This document shows, piece after piece, positions 16,331 through 24,485 of a stretch of 64,000 nucleotides of DNA. Each line of letters opens with the position of its first letter. Within the stretch, counting starts at the first letter, position 1. Below the pieces are notes generated by a model that was not told the DNA's origin, made no database searches, and worked only from the letters and a program-made list of their open reading frames with translations. The stretch comes from UBA6115 sp050953005 (GTDB taxonomy: Bacteria > Bacillota > Clostridia > Christensenellales > Aristaeellaceae): the NCBI GenBank assembly GCA_050953005.1, contig JBMNLV010000011.1, forward strand, positions 45,479 through 109,478. Direction: 5' to 3'. The position numbers were made by a program, and so were the translations under genes.

Positions 16331-16495
16331 TTATACTGATATAAAGCTTGTTTGCATCCAAAGCGGCGAGGGGTTTTATTGGCCTGCAAGGAAAGAAACC
16401 GATGGCGCAGCCCGGAGCTGCGTTGAGGTTGACTGGCACAGCAGGGCGATCAAAGACCCGGCGCGACGATGCAATAAAGATTGGAATCAGTATTA
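16331..16495. repeat. Repeat family A, copy A2 (longest copy)
   Basis: A 165-base element runs from TTATACTGAT to AATCAGTATTA, with inverted ends ATACTGAT/ATCAGTAT. It shares TAAAGCTTGTT near the left end and CAGCAGGGCGATCAA plus CCGGCGCGAC towards the right end with copy A3 at 32652. Its last three bases are the complement of the TAA stop of the TrmH-family gene. Confidence 0.75.
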
Positions 16496-17257
16496 CCGCC
16501 CGTCCCGCAGCAGCGCGTCATAGATCATCAGCCCGGCTGCCACCGCGGCGTTGAGCGATTCCGCGCCGCCGGGCTGGGGCAGCCTGAGGCGAAAATCCGC
16601 CCGGTCCAGCAGGTCCCGGTCCAGCCCGGCGCCCTCGTTGCCCACCAGCAGGCAGACCTTGTCCCCGAAGGGAGGATGCTCAAAGTAAGGGGCGCCGTTC
16701 AGATCCCCGGCCACCACGCGGTGTCCCGGCAGCGCGTCCAGTGCCTGCACAAGGTCCGCCACGGCATAAACCGGCACGCGGAACACCGCGCCCATGGAGG
16801 CGCGCACAGCCTTGGGCGAGAAGGGATCCGCGCAGCCCGGGTCCACCAGCAGGCCGTCAAAGCCCGCGGCGTCCAATGTGCGCAGGATGGTGCCTACATT
16901 ACCAGGATCCTGCAAACGGTTAAGCGCCATCAGGCGCGGCCCCGCCTCTGGCAGCGCGGAGGCGGCGGGCAGGGGACATACAGCGATGCAGCCCTGGGGC
17001 GTCTTGCTGTCGGCCAGGGCGGCGATCACCTGGACGCTGACGGCGATCACCTGAGCGCCCGTGTCCTGCCAAGCGGCGAAGCGGCTGAGCTGATCCTTAT
17101 CCAGCAGCAGGGTGCGTGCCTGGCCGGCCTTGACGGCCTCGGCGCATAAATGCTCGCCCTCGGCCAGGAAAAGGCCGTGCGCGCGCCGCCCGGACGGATT
17201 TTTAAGCTGCCGCCACTGCTTGATGAGCGGGTTGGCAGTGCTGGTGATGACGGTCAC
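16493..17257 (-). CDS. TrmH/SpoU-family RNA 2'-O-methyltransferase
   Basis: A 254-residue SAM-dependent RNA ribose methylase. An N-terminal substrate-binding domain (about 1-95, VITSTANPLIKQWRQL) precedes the knotted SPOUT domain. Motif 1 is NRLQDPGNVGTILRT, motif 2 LVGNEGAGL and motif 3 AESLNAAVAAGLMIYDAL. The family includes 23S rRNA and tRNA methylases, and the exact target is not readable from sequence. I prefer the GTG at 17257, which overlaps the upstream stop by four bases (GTGA); a TTG at 17278 is an alternative. Its stop codon lies in the end of repeat A2. Confidence 0.9.
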   Translation of the reverse strand: MTVITSTANPLIKQWRQLKNPSGRRAHGLFLAEGEHLCAEAVKAGQARTLLLDKDQLSRFAAWQDTGAQVIAVSVQVIAALADSKTPQGCIAVCPLPAASALPEAGPRLMALNRLQDPGNVGTILRTLDAAGFDGLLVDPGCADPFSPKAVRASMGAVFRVPVYAVADLVQALDALPGHRVVAGDLNGAPYFEHPPFGDKVCLLVGNEGAGLDRDLLDRADFRLRLPQPGGAESLNAAVAAGLMIYDALLRDGR

Positions 17258-18513
17258 AGCGCCAGAAATTCCTCGCAAACGCTCTTGCCAAAGCCCTGGG
17301 CCTGCTCATAGGGGCTGGCGCAGGACAGCACCAAAAAATCAAACAGGCCTGCCTGCAGCTCCGCGGGCAGCAAGCTGCCCAACAACAGGCCCCGCGCCAG
17401 AAAGAAACGCACCGCCAGGGGCAATACCCTGCCGTGATCCTTGCAATATTCCAGCAGCGAATCCAGCCGGGCCCGCTGGGGAATGCTTTCACCGGACATC
17501 ATGTCCTTGCAGGCTTCCCGCAGTGCCGGCAGATCAATATGATTGCCTCCCGCCTTGACCAGCGGCAGCCCCTCTCCGCTTTCCAGGCGGACGACCGGCC
17601 AGGGGCTGGCCAGGAAGCGCTTGCGCCGCCGCTCGCCCATCGCGCGGACTTGCCCGTGCAGCAGGCGTACGGCGCTTTCCTCTTCAATGCCTTTGATCTG
17701 CTCGCCCAGAACCCGGGCAGCGAAAGCTGAATCCGCGGGCGTGTCGCCCTCCAGCTGCACACGGGCATTTAGCAGCAGCAAAACCAGCGTGTGCGCGGCC
17801 TGCCGCAATTCCAGCGCAAAGCCGGCATCCGACAGGGCGCCATGGATGCTGCGCACAGCCTGCAGCAAGGCAGCCGCCGGTTGCGGAGCCGGTGCTTCCT
17901 CAGGGCGCGCGGCAGCCGATGGGCGCGTGTCAGCATCCTCCTCCCCGCTTGATGTCTGAGATGCCTGCGGCCAATAAAACATCCGGCTGCTGCCGTCCGG
18001 CATCTCCACGAGGAAGAGCTGCTCGCTATCGGGCATCAGAACCCGGGCGGTCGGGCAGGCCAGGCTGCCGTCCGGGCAATACGGCCCGGAAATACGGCCG
18101 CCGGCGCGCAGGTAGTACTGCTGTGTAAGCGCGCCCGCCCGGTGTTCCTCGGACACCACCTCAAATACCATGCCCGGCGGCAGCTCCTGGACGGCATCGG
18201 AATAAATAATAAAGCGGTTGTCCTCGCCCCGTCCGGGCGCGTAATTTTTGTTGGGGCGCACCTTGCCCATGACGGGCTGCGCCTGTGACAGGTTAATCAG
18301 GCACAGGGCGCCCAGGGAGCTCATACGTTCCTTAAAACTGTGCTGCTCCTGGCGGTCGGGCGCAACACGCAAAAAACCATCCAGCTCATATTCCTCCAGA
18401 TCCTCCTGGGTGAAGGCGCCCTGGGCGCTGAGCAGAGGCCGCACACGGAACAGGACGCGCCGTGCATCGTCCTCCTCCAGGTAGGCCAGAACAATCTGGC
18501 CGGTCAAATCCAT
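17254..18513 (-). CDS. Conserved-looking protein of unknown function
   Basis: A 419-residue soluble protein with two parts. Residues 1-195 are of mixed alpha/beta type, with hydrophobic strands such as LGALCLINLSQAQPV and GGRISGPYCPDGSLACPT. A Pro/Ala/Glu-rich linker covers about 195-225 (TSSGEEDADTRPSAAARPEE). The C-terminal 195 residues are helical, with long Leu/Arg-rich helices. No catalytic motif or membrane segment is evident. The ATG at 18513 (MDLTGQ) follows GGGGGG. It is translationally coupled to the rRNA/tRNA methylase gene downstream and has its own promoter. Confidence 0.75.
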   Translation of the reverse strand: MDLTGQIVLAYLEEDDARRVLFRVRPLLSAQGAFTQEDLEEYELDGFLRVAPDRQEQHSFKERMSSLGALCLINLSQAQPVMGKVRPNKNYAPGRGEDNRFIIYSDAVQELPPGMVFEVVSEEHRAGALTQQYYLRAGGRISGPYCPDGSLACPTARVLMPDSEQLFLVEMPDGSSRMFYWPQASQTSSGEEDADTRPSAAARPEEAPAPQPAAALLQAVRSIHGALSDAGFALELRQAAHTLVLLLLNARVQLEGDTPADSAFAARVLGEQIKGIEEESAVRLLHGQVRAMGERRRKRFLASPWPVVRLESGEGLPLVKAGGNHIDLPALREACKDMMSGESIPQRARLDSLLEYCKDHGRVLPLAVRFFLARGLLLGSLLPAELQAGLFDFLVLSCASPYEQAQGFGKSVCEEFLAL

Positions 18514-18554
18514 AAGATCCCCCCTCAAACGTGTAATTTTGTATGATTACCCTT

Positions 18555-18583
18555 ATCTTAGAGCCCGCGAGGCCCTGCGTCAA
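18555..18583 (-). promoter_or_regulatory. Promoter of the unknown gene and TrmH-family gene
   Basis: TTGACG (18578-18583), 17 bases, TAAGAT (18555-18560) on the minus strand, about 40 bases before the start codon. Confidence 0.7.
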
Positions 18584-18676
18584 GCAAAAGCCGCCTTTCC
18601 GCGTGCTTCATCAGTATCCTTCCCGTGCGCTTCCTCATTTTTGATACGATAGCATGTCAGCATAATGAATCCGCTG

Positions 18677-18706
18677 TTGAGCCGGTTTGTCCGGGTATGG
18701 TACAAT
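18677..18706 (+). promoter_or_regulatory. Promoter of the pseudoprotease gene
   Basis: TTGAGC (18677-18682), 18 bases, TACAAT (18701-18706), with an extended -10 TGG directly before it. Confidence 0.65.
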
Positions 18707-18735
18707 CAAAACCAACATACGAGAGGAGATCCCTT

Positions 18736-19560
18736 ATGCTTAGAAGACTGCTTACCATGCTTGTTGCCCTGCTGATGTGCGTCAGCGTGCTCTCCCTGGC
18801 CCAGGCCCGGGGCAATGTAACGCCGGGAACGCCCCGTACCCTGGAGGACGCCAATATCCCTGAGGGGATCGCGCCGGAAGCCAAAGCGCCTGAAGGCCTT
18901 CAAAAGGCCATTCTCGGGAGTGACAACCGCACCAGCGTCAACCCCAGGGAATATCCCTATACGGCCATCGCGCTGCTGGAGCTTTCCGCCCCGTGCGGCT
19001 GCAGCTGGGAGGCCACCGGTTTCATGATCAGCCCCTGTGGCATGCTGACCAGCGCCAACAGCATCTATTGTCATGATCACCATAAGTTTATCGATGGCTT
19101 GACTGCATATTTCGGCGTGAACTCCGCTGGGGAATATTATTATAAATATGACGGCAGAACCAACTATTGGTATTTTGATAAATTCCTGAACCCCGCTGAT
19201 GAGGCTGATTGGGACTATGCCTATCTCCTGCTGGAAAAGCCCGTTGGCGATACCGTCGGCCATTTCGGCATGGCCGCCCTGAGCGACTATGACCTGGGCA
19301 TGGAGTGGGTTGAGGTAGCCGGTTATGGCGTGGGCGGTTTGAAAAGCGACCTCGGCATTACCGAGGTGTTGTCTGAGTATCTGGTCGGCTATGATGCGGA
19401 CACGGCCGACGGTTACCTCGGCGGCCCGGTTTTTGACCAGGACTTCATTGTTTATGCCGTCAACACGGCCTTTTCAGGCACCAATAGGGATTTCAACGTT
19501 GGGCGGCGCGTCACTGGGCAAATGATCAATGCCATGAGCCAGGACGGCCTTTTCGATTAG
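18736..19560 (+). CDS. Secreted trypsin-like protein with lost catalytic residues (pseudoprotease)
   Basis: A 274-residue exported protein. A signal peptide covers residues 1-25 (cut near AQA-RG). The rest has the layout of glutamyl-endopeptidase-like (V8/trypsin-fold) proteases: FMISPCGMLTSANS where active enzymes have LTAAHC, DWDYAYLLLEKPVG with the conserved Asp160, and DGYLGGPVF where active enzymes have GxSGGP. The catalytic His is therefore Asn108 and the catalytic Ser is Leu228. It is probably a non-catalytic binding protein, although another mechanism cannot be excluded. Cys87, Cys89, Cys101 and Cys112 could form disulfides. The start is set by GAGAGGAG. It ends 4 bases before the end of the convergent clostripain gene. 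Confidence 0.82.
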   Translation: MLRRLLTMLVALLMCVSVLSLAQARGNVTPGTPRTLEDANIPEGIAPEAKAPEGLQKAILGSDNRTSVNPREYPYTAIALLELSAPCGCSWEATGFMISPCGMLTSANSIYCHDHHKFIDGLTAYFGVNSAGEYYYKYDGRTNYWYFDKFLNPADEADWDYAYLLLEKPVGDTVGHFGMAALSDYDLGMEWVEVAGYGVGGLKSDLGITEVLSEYLVGYDADTADGYLGGPVFDQDFIVYAVNTAFSGTNRDFNVGRRVTGQMINAMSQDGLFD

Positions 19561-19564
19561 GCTG

Positions 19565-22336
19565 TTATTGTTCCCCGCCGACGGCTTGCCCTAATTCATA
19601 GGCAAGCCGTTCTTTTTGCCCGGCCAGGTCATTTCGGACAAAACCGGTCAGGCTGTCCATAACGGGCAGCAGGTCTTCATCAAGCTCGTCATACCCGGTC
19701 GTCAGCGTGCTGAAGGATACAAAGGCGCGGCAGCCGGCGGGCAGCAGCATGCCCTTCAGGCGATAGTTGCCTCTGATTTCCACGCCGTTGATGTACCAGT
19801 CCTGGGCGGGGAGCAGCAGATCCTCCTGGCTGTGGTTGGTGACCCGCATCAATATCTGCGGCTTGTCCGGGTCGTCGGTTTGCTTGGCCAGCAAATCATA
19901 GTCCAGCCCCTGCCGGGCGGCCCGGGCCAGCAGCCTGCTGTCACGCGGGCTGCCGGACAGCGCCTGCACATTGAGGTTCAACGCCAGGCTTGCCCGCTTT
20001 GAAAGCGCCGCGGATTTGTCCCCGGACGTCGCGCTGATATCGATTGACAAATCATCCACCTGCTCCAGGAAGGCATTCTGGAAAACCTCGGCCGGGATGT
20101 TCAGGAAAAAACTGCCGCTCTCGCCCGCCGGGCACTTGGCTTGGGACATGGTCTGCTGCACCTGGCTCGGATTGAGCAGGGTCTGCCCGGAGCTGAGCCG
20201 GCTGATATACAGGTCGAGGCCGGGCTGTCTCTTGTTGATAAAAGAAAATTCAAGCTGCAGCCTTGCTTCCGGGCCTGTGATGATCCTGCAGCCGGAGAGG
20301 TCCAGGCGGAACCCTTCCTGATTGATCAAAGTCTGCCTTTGAACCTCCACATCCACTTGGTGAGGGCTGGGCAGGGGGACAGGCGCGGCGCAAAAGACAT
20401 TGGCCTGCAGATCGTACACCTCCAAAAAGGCGTAGCGCGCATCGCTGTCATAAAGTTTAAGCAGGACAGGCGTAAAGGGTCCCTTCGCAATGCTCAGATT
20501 GGTGATGCACGGCTGACCTTTCATGACATCCCAGGAATTGAAGGGCAGCAGATTGCCGTCTTCGTCCGGCATCGGGCTGCGCGTAAAGTCCACGAAGGTA
20601 ATATCCTGGTAATCCGACAGGCTGATGTTGGACTTGCCAAACACCGTCTCTTCCCCGCTCTTGTCCAGTATGTGGGCCAGCGCGAAAACGCCGGGCTCCG
20701 TTTCTTTGTACACCAGGAAGACCGGGCGCATTTCCCACGGGACCGATATAAAGTCATCGCTCGCTCTTTGCAGCATCGCGGGGATGGTGATACCCTCCTC
20801 CAAAGGCAGATAGCCCAGGCTGCCGGTCAGGGGGACCCCGTTGCTGTCCACCATGTACAGGGCCTCGCCGGAATAGGAAAAATGGAGGGTTCCGTCCTTG
20901 GAAATCTTCTTTTGCGTGATGGCATGCGTGAAAATATACTGACCGTTTTCCATCAGCTCAAGCACCGTGAGCCTGGCGTGGGAGAACTGGGCAGCCTGTT
21001 GCGCGTTCAGCTGAAAACTCAGCCGGGTGCGCTGGCCGTCGGCCGCAGGCGTAAGCGCCCCGGCCCCGCGCCAGTCGGTCAGTGGATCGCCCAGCCAGAA
21101 GCCTGAGACGCTTCGGACAAAACCGCTGTATTCCGGCACGAAATCCAGCCCCTGGTAATGGATGGACCAGGGAGAGATATATTTATCCTTGTTGTAAAAG
21201 GGGTAATAAATGCTCAGCCCGCTAAGGCGGGGATCGTTGGCCCTGTTGTAGACAACGGCCCGCTCCAGGCTGGCTTCCAGCGCCTGCGCCCCGGTGATGT
21301 CCGCGTCCTTGTACAGCCTGACCAGGTCGCCCAGGTCGATGAGGTCATAATCAAAAGGCACCATGCTGCCGATGGTTTTCACCTGGCTGCGGCACCTGGC
21401 CAGCTGTACGTAGCTGTTTGCGCTCACCTGGCTGGACAAAAGCCCGAAGACATTGGCCATCTCGCGTTTGAGCGGTTCCAGCGCGTCCAGATCGATGCAC
21501 GACAGGCTGACGGGCGAAAGCGTGCCGGCGTTGTCGGCCAGGTAGGCGTCGATGATGTGCTTCGCGGTCTCCCCGCCTGACAGCCCTGAGGACAGCCTGC
21601 TGATAAAGCCATAGTCCCAGCCGCTGCCCGGTTCGGTCTCCTGGGAGGCGATCATGTAGCGGGCATAGGGCGCGACAGCGCTGGCTACCTCCACGCAGGC
21701 CATCAGGCAGGCATCAAAGCCGATCCAGGAAAGCTTCCGGTTTGCAAAAGGGCTATTGCACAGCGCCCGGCCCAGCTCGTTCAGGCTGAGGCTGTCCATC
21801 TGCTGGCCGGAGGTAAAGCGGCTGTCAAAGCATACGCCCATCATGGGCCCGGCGCCATGGTTCCATAAAATCAGCGCGTAATCCTCTGCCGGATAGGCCT
21901 GATAGGCAAACGCCAGAAAGCCGGAGAGCGTTTCTGACTGCCCCATGCTCTCATAAGGACCGGAGCGCAGCTTTTGAAGGCCGTCCTGGCGGACCTCGTA
22001 CACGGCGTTTTCATTCGGGTCAATGCCAAGCTGCCAGCTTCTGGCGCCGGATGCCAGAACCAGCAGGGCAACCGAACCGTCCGCCGGCAGGGCGGAGAGC
22101 ATTTCACGCAGGTCGATGCTGGCCGCGCCCCCATCCTCCTCCAGGTCGCTTCCGCACAGGTAAACCATCAGGGTCAGCCGGCGGCCGGACTGCGCGCGGG
22201 CTGAATGGCGCGTCAGGGACAGGCTCAGGCTCATCAGGAGGGCCAGGGCCAGGGCGGACAGGCGGATGAACGCCGGGCGCAGGCAAGGCTGGCTGCCCCG
22301 GCCTTTGGGAACGGAGTTCTTCGGATATGGCTTCAT
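19565..22336 (-). CDS. Secreted clostripain-family (C11) cysteine peptidase
   Basis: A 923-residue exported protein. A signal peptide covers about residues 22-49 (cut near ARAQS). The C11 caspase-fold domain follows from residue 53 (LTLMVYLCGSDLE), with catalytic His160 in ILWNHGAG and Cys210 in GFDACLMACVE. The second half (about 470-920) is a long extracellular region of beta-type domains with no recognised binding motif. Clostripains cleave after Arg/Lys and need calcium. No C-terminal anchor is seen, so the protein is released or held non-covalently. I chose the ATG at 22336 after GGGGG; the frame is open for 112 more codons, but these run through the promoter region. The 3' end contains the terminator of the convergent gene. 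Confidence 0.9.
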   Translation of the reverse strand: MKPYPKNSVPKGRGSQPCLRPAFIRLSALALALLMSLSLSLTRHSARAQSGRRLTLMVYLCGSDLEEDGGAASIDLREMLSALPADGSVALLVLASGARSWQLGIDPNENAVYEVRQDGLQKLRSGPYESMGQSETLSGFLAFAYQAYPAEDYALILWNHGAGPMMGVCFDSRFTSGQQMDSLSLNELGRALCNSPFANRKLSWIGFDACLMACVEVASAVAPYARYMIASQETEPGSGWDYGFISRLSSGLSGGETAKHIIDAYLADNAGTLSPVSLSCIDLDALEPLKREMANVFGLLSSQVSANSYVQLARCRSQVKTIGSMVPFDYDLIDLGDLVRLYKDADITGAQALEASLERAVVYNRANDPRLSGLSIYYPFYNKDKYISPWSIHYQGLDFVPEYSGFVRSVSGFWLGDPLTDWRGAGALTPAADGQRTRLSFQLNAQQAAQFSHARLTVLELMENGQYIFTHAITQKKISKDGTLHFSYSGEALYMVDSNGVPLTGSLGYLPLEEGITIPAMLQRASDDFISVPWEMRPVFLVYKETEPGVFALAHILDKSGEETVFGKSNISLSDYQDITFVDFTRSPMPDEDGNLLPFNSWDVMKGQPCITNLSIAKGPFTPVLLKLYDSDARYAFLEVYDLQANVFCAAPVPLPSPHQVDVEVQRQTLINQEGFRLDLSGCRIITGPEARLQLEFSFINKRQPGLDLYISRLSSGQTLLNPSQVQQTMSQAKCPAGESGSFFLNIPAEVFQNAFLEQVDDLSIDISATSGDKSAALSKRASLALNLNVQALSGSPRDSRLLARAARQGLDYDLLAKQTDDPDKPQILMRVTNHSQEDLLLPAQDWYINGVEIRGNYRLKGMLLPAGCRAFVSFSTLTTGYDELDEDLLPVMDSLTGFVRNDLAGQKERLAYELGQAVGGEQ
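19581..19618 (+). terminator. Terminator of the pseudoprotease gene, inside the clostripain coding end
   Basis: A perfect 10-bp stem, ACGGCTTGCC with GGCAAGCCGT, and a 10-base loop are followed by TCTTTTTG on the plus strand. The hairpin lies wholly within the last codons of the convergent clostripain gene. Confidence 0.75.
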
Positions 22337-22405
22337 GACAACCCCCGGAATGATTTTCCGCCTGTACATGGCAGGCGCAGGAAAAACTGCTGCAATTTGT
22401 TCTTC

Positions 22406-22434
22406 ATTGTAGCCGCTGCACATACGGGATGCAA
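22406..22434 (-). promoter_or_regulatory. Promoter of the clostripain gene
   Basis: TTGCAT (22429-22434), 17 bases, TACAAT (22406-22411) on the minus strand, about 70 bases before the start. Confidence 0.6.
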
Positions 22435-22473
22435 GCGCAATGCCGCTGCAAGGAAGGGTGAAATCACGCGTCC

Positions 22474-22503
22474 TTGACGCTGCAAAAGGGCTTTTGATAG
22501 AAT
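22474..22503 (+). promoter_or_regulatory. Promoter of the CofE-like gene
   Basis: TTGACG (22474-22479), 18 bases, TAGAAT (22498-22503), with an extended -10 TGA. The leader to the chosen start is about 90 bases. Confidence 0.6.
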
Positions 22504-22601
22504 GGAACAGGTTGATGGCGTCAGGCCGGAACCTAACCACGCTGGCCGTCCCGTTTGCCGGGCAAAAGGTCAGCCGGCAGCATTCAGAAAGCGGTATTGA
22601 T

Positions 22602-23378
22602 ATGACAGAACAAGCCCGTGCTGCGGATGGCACCCGCAACCTGGAACACCAGCGCCGGGAAAAAGACGGCATCGTCTATTTTGACCGCGGCGTGATGGAA
22701 GGCGCGCAGGGCCGGCGCTATCGGCGCCTGGCCATCCAGACCCATTTCGTCAAGCCCCATGAGGACGCCGCGGAATTGATCACGCGCTATGTGCGCCCGC
22801 TGTACCAGCCGGGGGACGTGCTGTCCTTTGGCGCCAAGGTGCTGGGCATGTGCGTGGGCAGCGTCAAAACACGCGAGCAGGTCAAGCCCGGCTTCTGGGC
22901 GCGCGCGCTGTACCGTTTCGCCGGGCATAACAGCACCGGCATCGGCATGCATGAACCTTACAAGCTGCAGATGACCATCGACATCGCCGGGCTGCCGCGC
23001 GTGCTGCTGGCCACCTTCCTGTCAGCCCTCACCAAGCCCTTTGGCGTGAAGGGCGTGTTCTACAAGGTCTGCGGCCATGACATCGCGGGCATTGACGGCT
23101 TTTACCCGGATTCGGATTTCAAAGAGTATCATGAGCTGGCGGTCATCAACCCGCCGGACGCCGCCAAAGTCTGCACGCGTTTGGCGTGGCAGACCGGGAT
23201 CCCGGTGGTCGCCATGGACGCCAATGACTTCCACCGCAACCAGCTGGGCAAAAGCGAGGGCTTTCCGCTGAGTGATGAGCAAATCCAGGAGGCCATGCGC
23301 GACAATCCCTCCGGACAGGGCAGGGAGCTGACCCCCTTTATCCTGCTGCGGATGCTTGATAAGGATCAGCAGGAATAA
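22602..23378 (+). CDS. F420-0:gamma-glutamyl ligase (CofE)-like domain protein
   Basis: A 258-residue protein whose core (about residues 40-230) resembles the CofE-like family: AIQTHFVKPHED, GDVLSFGAKVLGMCVGSV, FGVKGVFYKVCGHDIAGIDG, and PVVAMDANDFHRNQLGKSEG. True CofE adds glutamates to coenzyme F420, but no F420 genes are in the window and Clostridia generally lack F420. The substrate is therefore open; the family has stand-alone members of unknown role. The start is uncertain because no clear ribosome site precedes the ATG at 22602; MEGAQG at about 22695 is an alternative. A terminator follows after repeat B1. Confidence 0.78.
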   Translation: MTEQARAADGTRNLEHQRREKDGIVYFDRGVMEGAQGRRYRRLAIQTHFVKPHEDAAELITRYVRPLYQPGDVLSFGAKVLGMCVGSVKTREQVKPGFWARALYRFAGHNSTGIGMHEPYKLQMTIDIAGLPRVLLATFLSALTKPFGVKGVFYKVCGHDIAGIDGFYPDSDFKEYHELAVINPPDAAKVCTRLAWQTGIPVVAMDANDFHRNQLGKSEGFPLSDEQIQEAMRDNPSGQGRELTPFILLRMLDKDQQE

Positions 23379-23383
23379 ACCCG

Positions 23384-23549
23384 TTATACTGAACGAATGA
23401 GTAAATGCACTGATGGGGCGAGGATTTTTTGATGGCTGCGCTGAGCCGGAAGAATGAGGCGTAGCCGGAGCCTGCGCCGGGTGAAAGAGGCAACGCGCAG
23501 CCGCAAAAAGACCGGTCCATCGAAATATTTATGATTGGGTTCAGTATTA
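23384..23549. repeat. Repeat family B, copy B1
   Basis: A 166-base element runs from TTATACTGAA to TTCAGTATTA, with inverted ends ATACTGAA/TTCAGTAT. The interior closely matches the element starting at 63853 (for example AATGAGTAAATGCACTGATG and AATGAGGCGTAGCCGGAGCC). It lies between two convergent genes. Confidence 0.8.
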
Positions 23550-23562
23550 CTCGTTATGGGCG

Positions 23563-23590
23563 CCATGCTTTTGCGGCATGGATTTTTATA
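23563..23590 (+). terminator. Terminator of the CofE-like gene
   Basis: CCATGC-N7-GCATGG is followed by ATTTTTATA. The stem is short (6 bp) but well placed between the convergent genes. Confidence 0.5.
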
Positions 23591-24485
23591 TCGCCTTTTC
23601 CAGAAAGCAGTCCTTCAGCTCCTGGCTGATGAACAGGCGCTCGCCGTCTGAATGGACGGTGATGACGCCGCGGGTGGCGAACATATAGGGAATGTCCCAG
23701 CGGTCCAGCAGGCATTGGCTTTTCTTTGTGTCGCCCGAGCCGTGGGTGATGATGGTGAATTCCGGGCTGACCGCTTTGAAGAAGCCGGAGTCCAGGTCAC
23801 CTGTGCCGTGGTGGGGATACTTGAGCACGTCCGCCTTAAGGGCATCCGGATAGGCTTTGTAGATCCTGTTTTGGGCAAACACATCCACATCGGCTGCCAG
23901 CAGCAGCGCTGTCTCGCCATAGCTGATGTGCAGCAGCGCGCTGCGCGCGTTCATGTCGCCGATCGCGTTCTGCATGACCAGGCATTGCGCCCTGCCCAGC
24001 GTGAAGCGGTCGCCATCGGACACCCGTTCAACCGGAACGCCCAGCGCTTCCAGGCGGGTCAGGGTCCTTTTCTGAAACACGGAGGGGCCGGCGACATCCG
24101 CCGGAAAGGCTGTCAAAAAACGCCCCACCTTAAACTCCTCCGCCAGCCGCGGCATGGCGCCGACATGGTCGGAATGCGGGTGGGTGTTGAACGCTAGGTC
24201 GATCGTATGGATGCCCAGGCGGCGCAGGTGATCGCGGATGACCGGATAATCCATGTCCTTGCCCATGTCCACCATCATGACCTGTCCGTCCGCCACCACC
24301 AGCATGCAGTCGGCGCCCAGCAGGGGCATCACGTACAGGCTCAGGCCCCGGGGCTCCGGCGGGCGCAGGGGCGCATGACACTGCAGCTCCAGCGCATGCG
24401 CCGCAAAGGCGGACAGGCACAGCAGGGCGGCCAGCGCAAGGGACAGGCAGCTCCTTGCGTGGATGCCTTTTAAACCGCTATTCAA
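23586..24485 (-). CDS. Exported metallo-beta-lactamase-fold hydrolase (ComEC C-terminal type)
   Basis: A 299-residue protein with a signal peptide (about residues 1-32, cut near AHA-LE) and an MBL-fold domain. The zinc motif is THPHSDHVG (HxHxDH). Further ligand regions are LLLAADVD and KYPHHGTG. This arrangement resembles the stand-alone relatives of the ComEC nuclease/hydrolase domain, usually acting outside the membrane on an unknown phosphoester or lactone. I chose the TTG at 24485, which overlaps the upstream stop by 8 bases. The ATG at 24542 would overlap the upstream gene by 65 bases; neither has a clear ribosome site. It is coupled to the flavoprotein operon. Confidence 0.82.
   Translation of the reverse strand: MNSGLKGIHARSCLSLALAALLCLSAFAAHALELQCHAPLRPPEPRGLSLYVMPLLGADCMLVVADGQVMMVDMGKDMDYPVIRDHLRRLGIHTIDLAFNTHPHSDHVGAMPRLAEEFKVGRFLTAFPADVAGPSVFQKRTLTRLEALGVPVERVSDGDRFTLGRAQCLVMQNAIGDMNARSALLHISYGETALLLAADVDVFAQNRIYKAYPDALKADVLKYPHHGTGDLDSGFFKAVSPEFTIITHGSGDTKKSQCLLDRWDIPYMFATRGVITVHSDGERLFISQELKDCFLEKAI

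Noticed and set aside
23338..23520. Open frame on the minus strand similar to one at 63638-63988, looking like a small protein family
   Set aside because: Both frames lie inside repeat family B and their similarity is that of the DNA element; there are no ribosome sites or codon bias.
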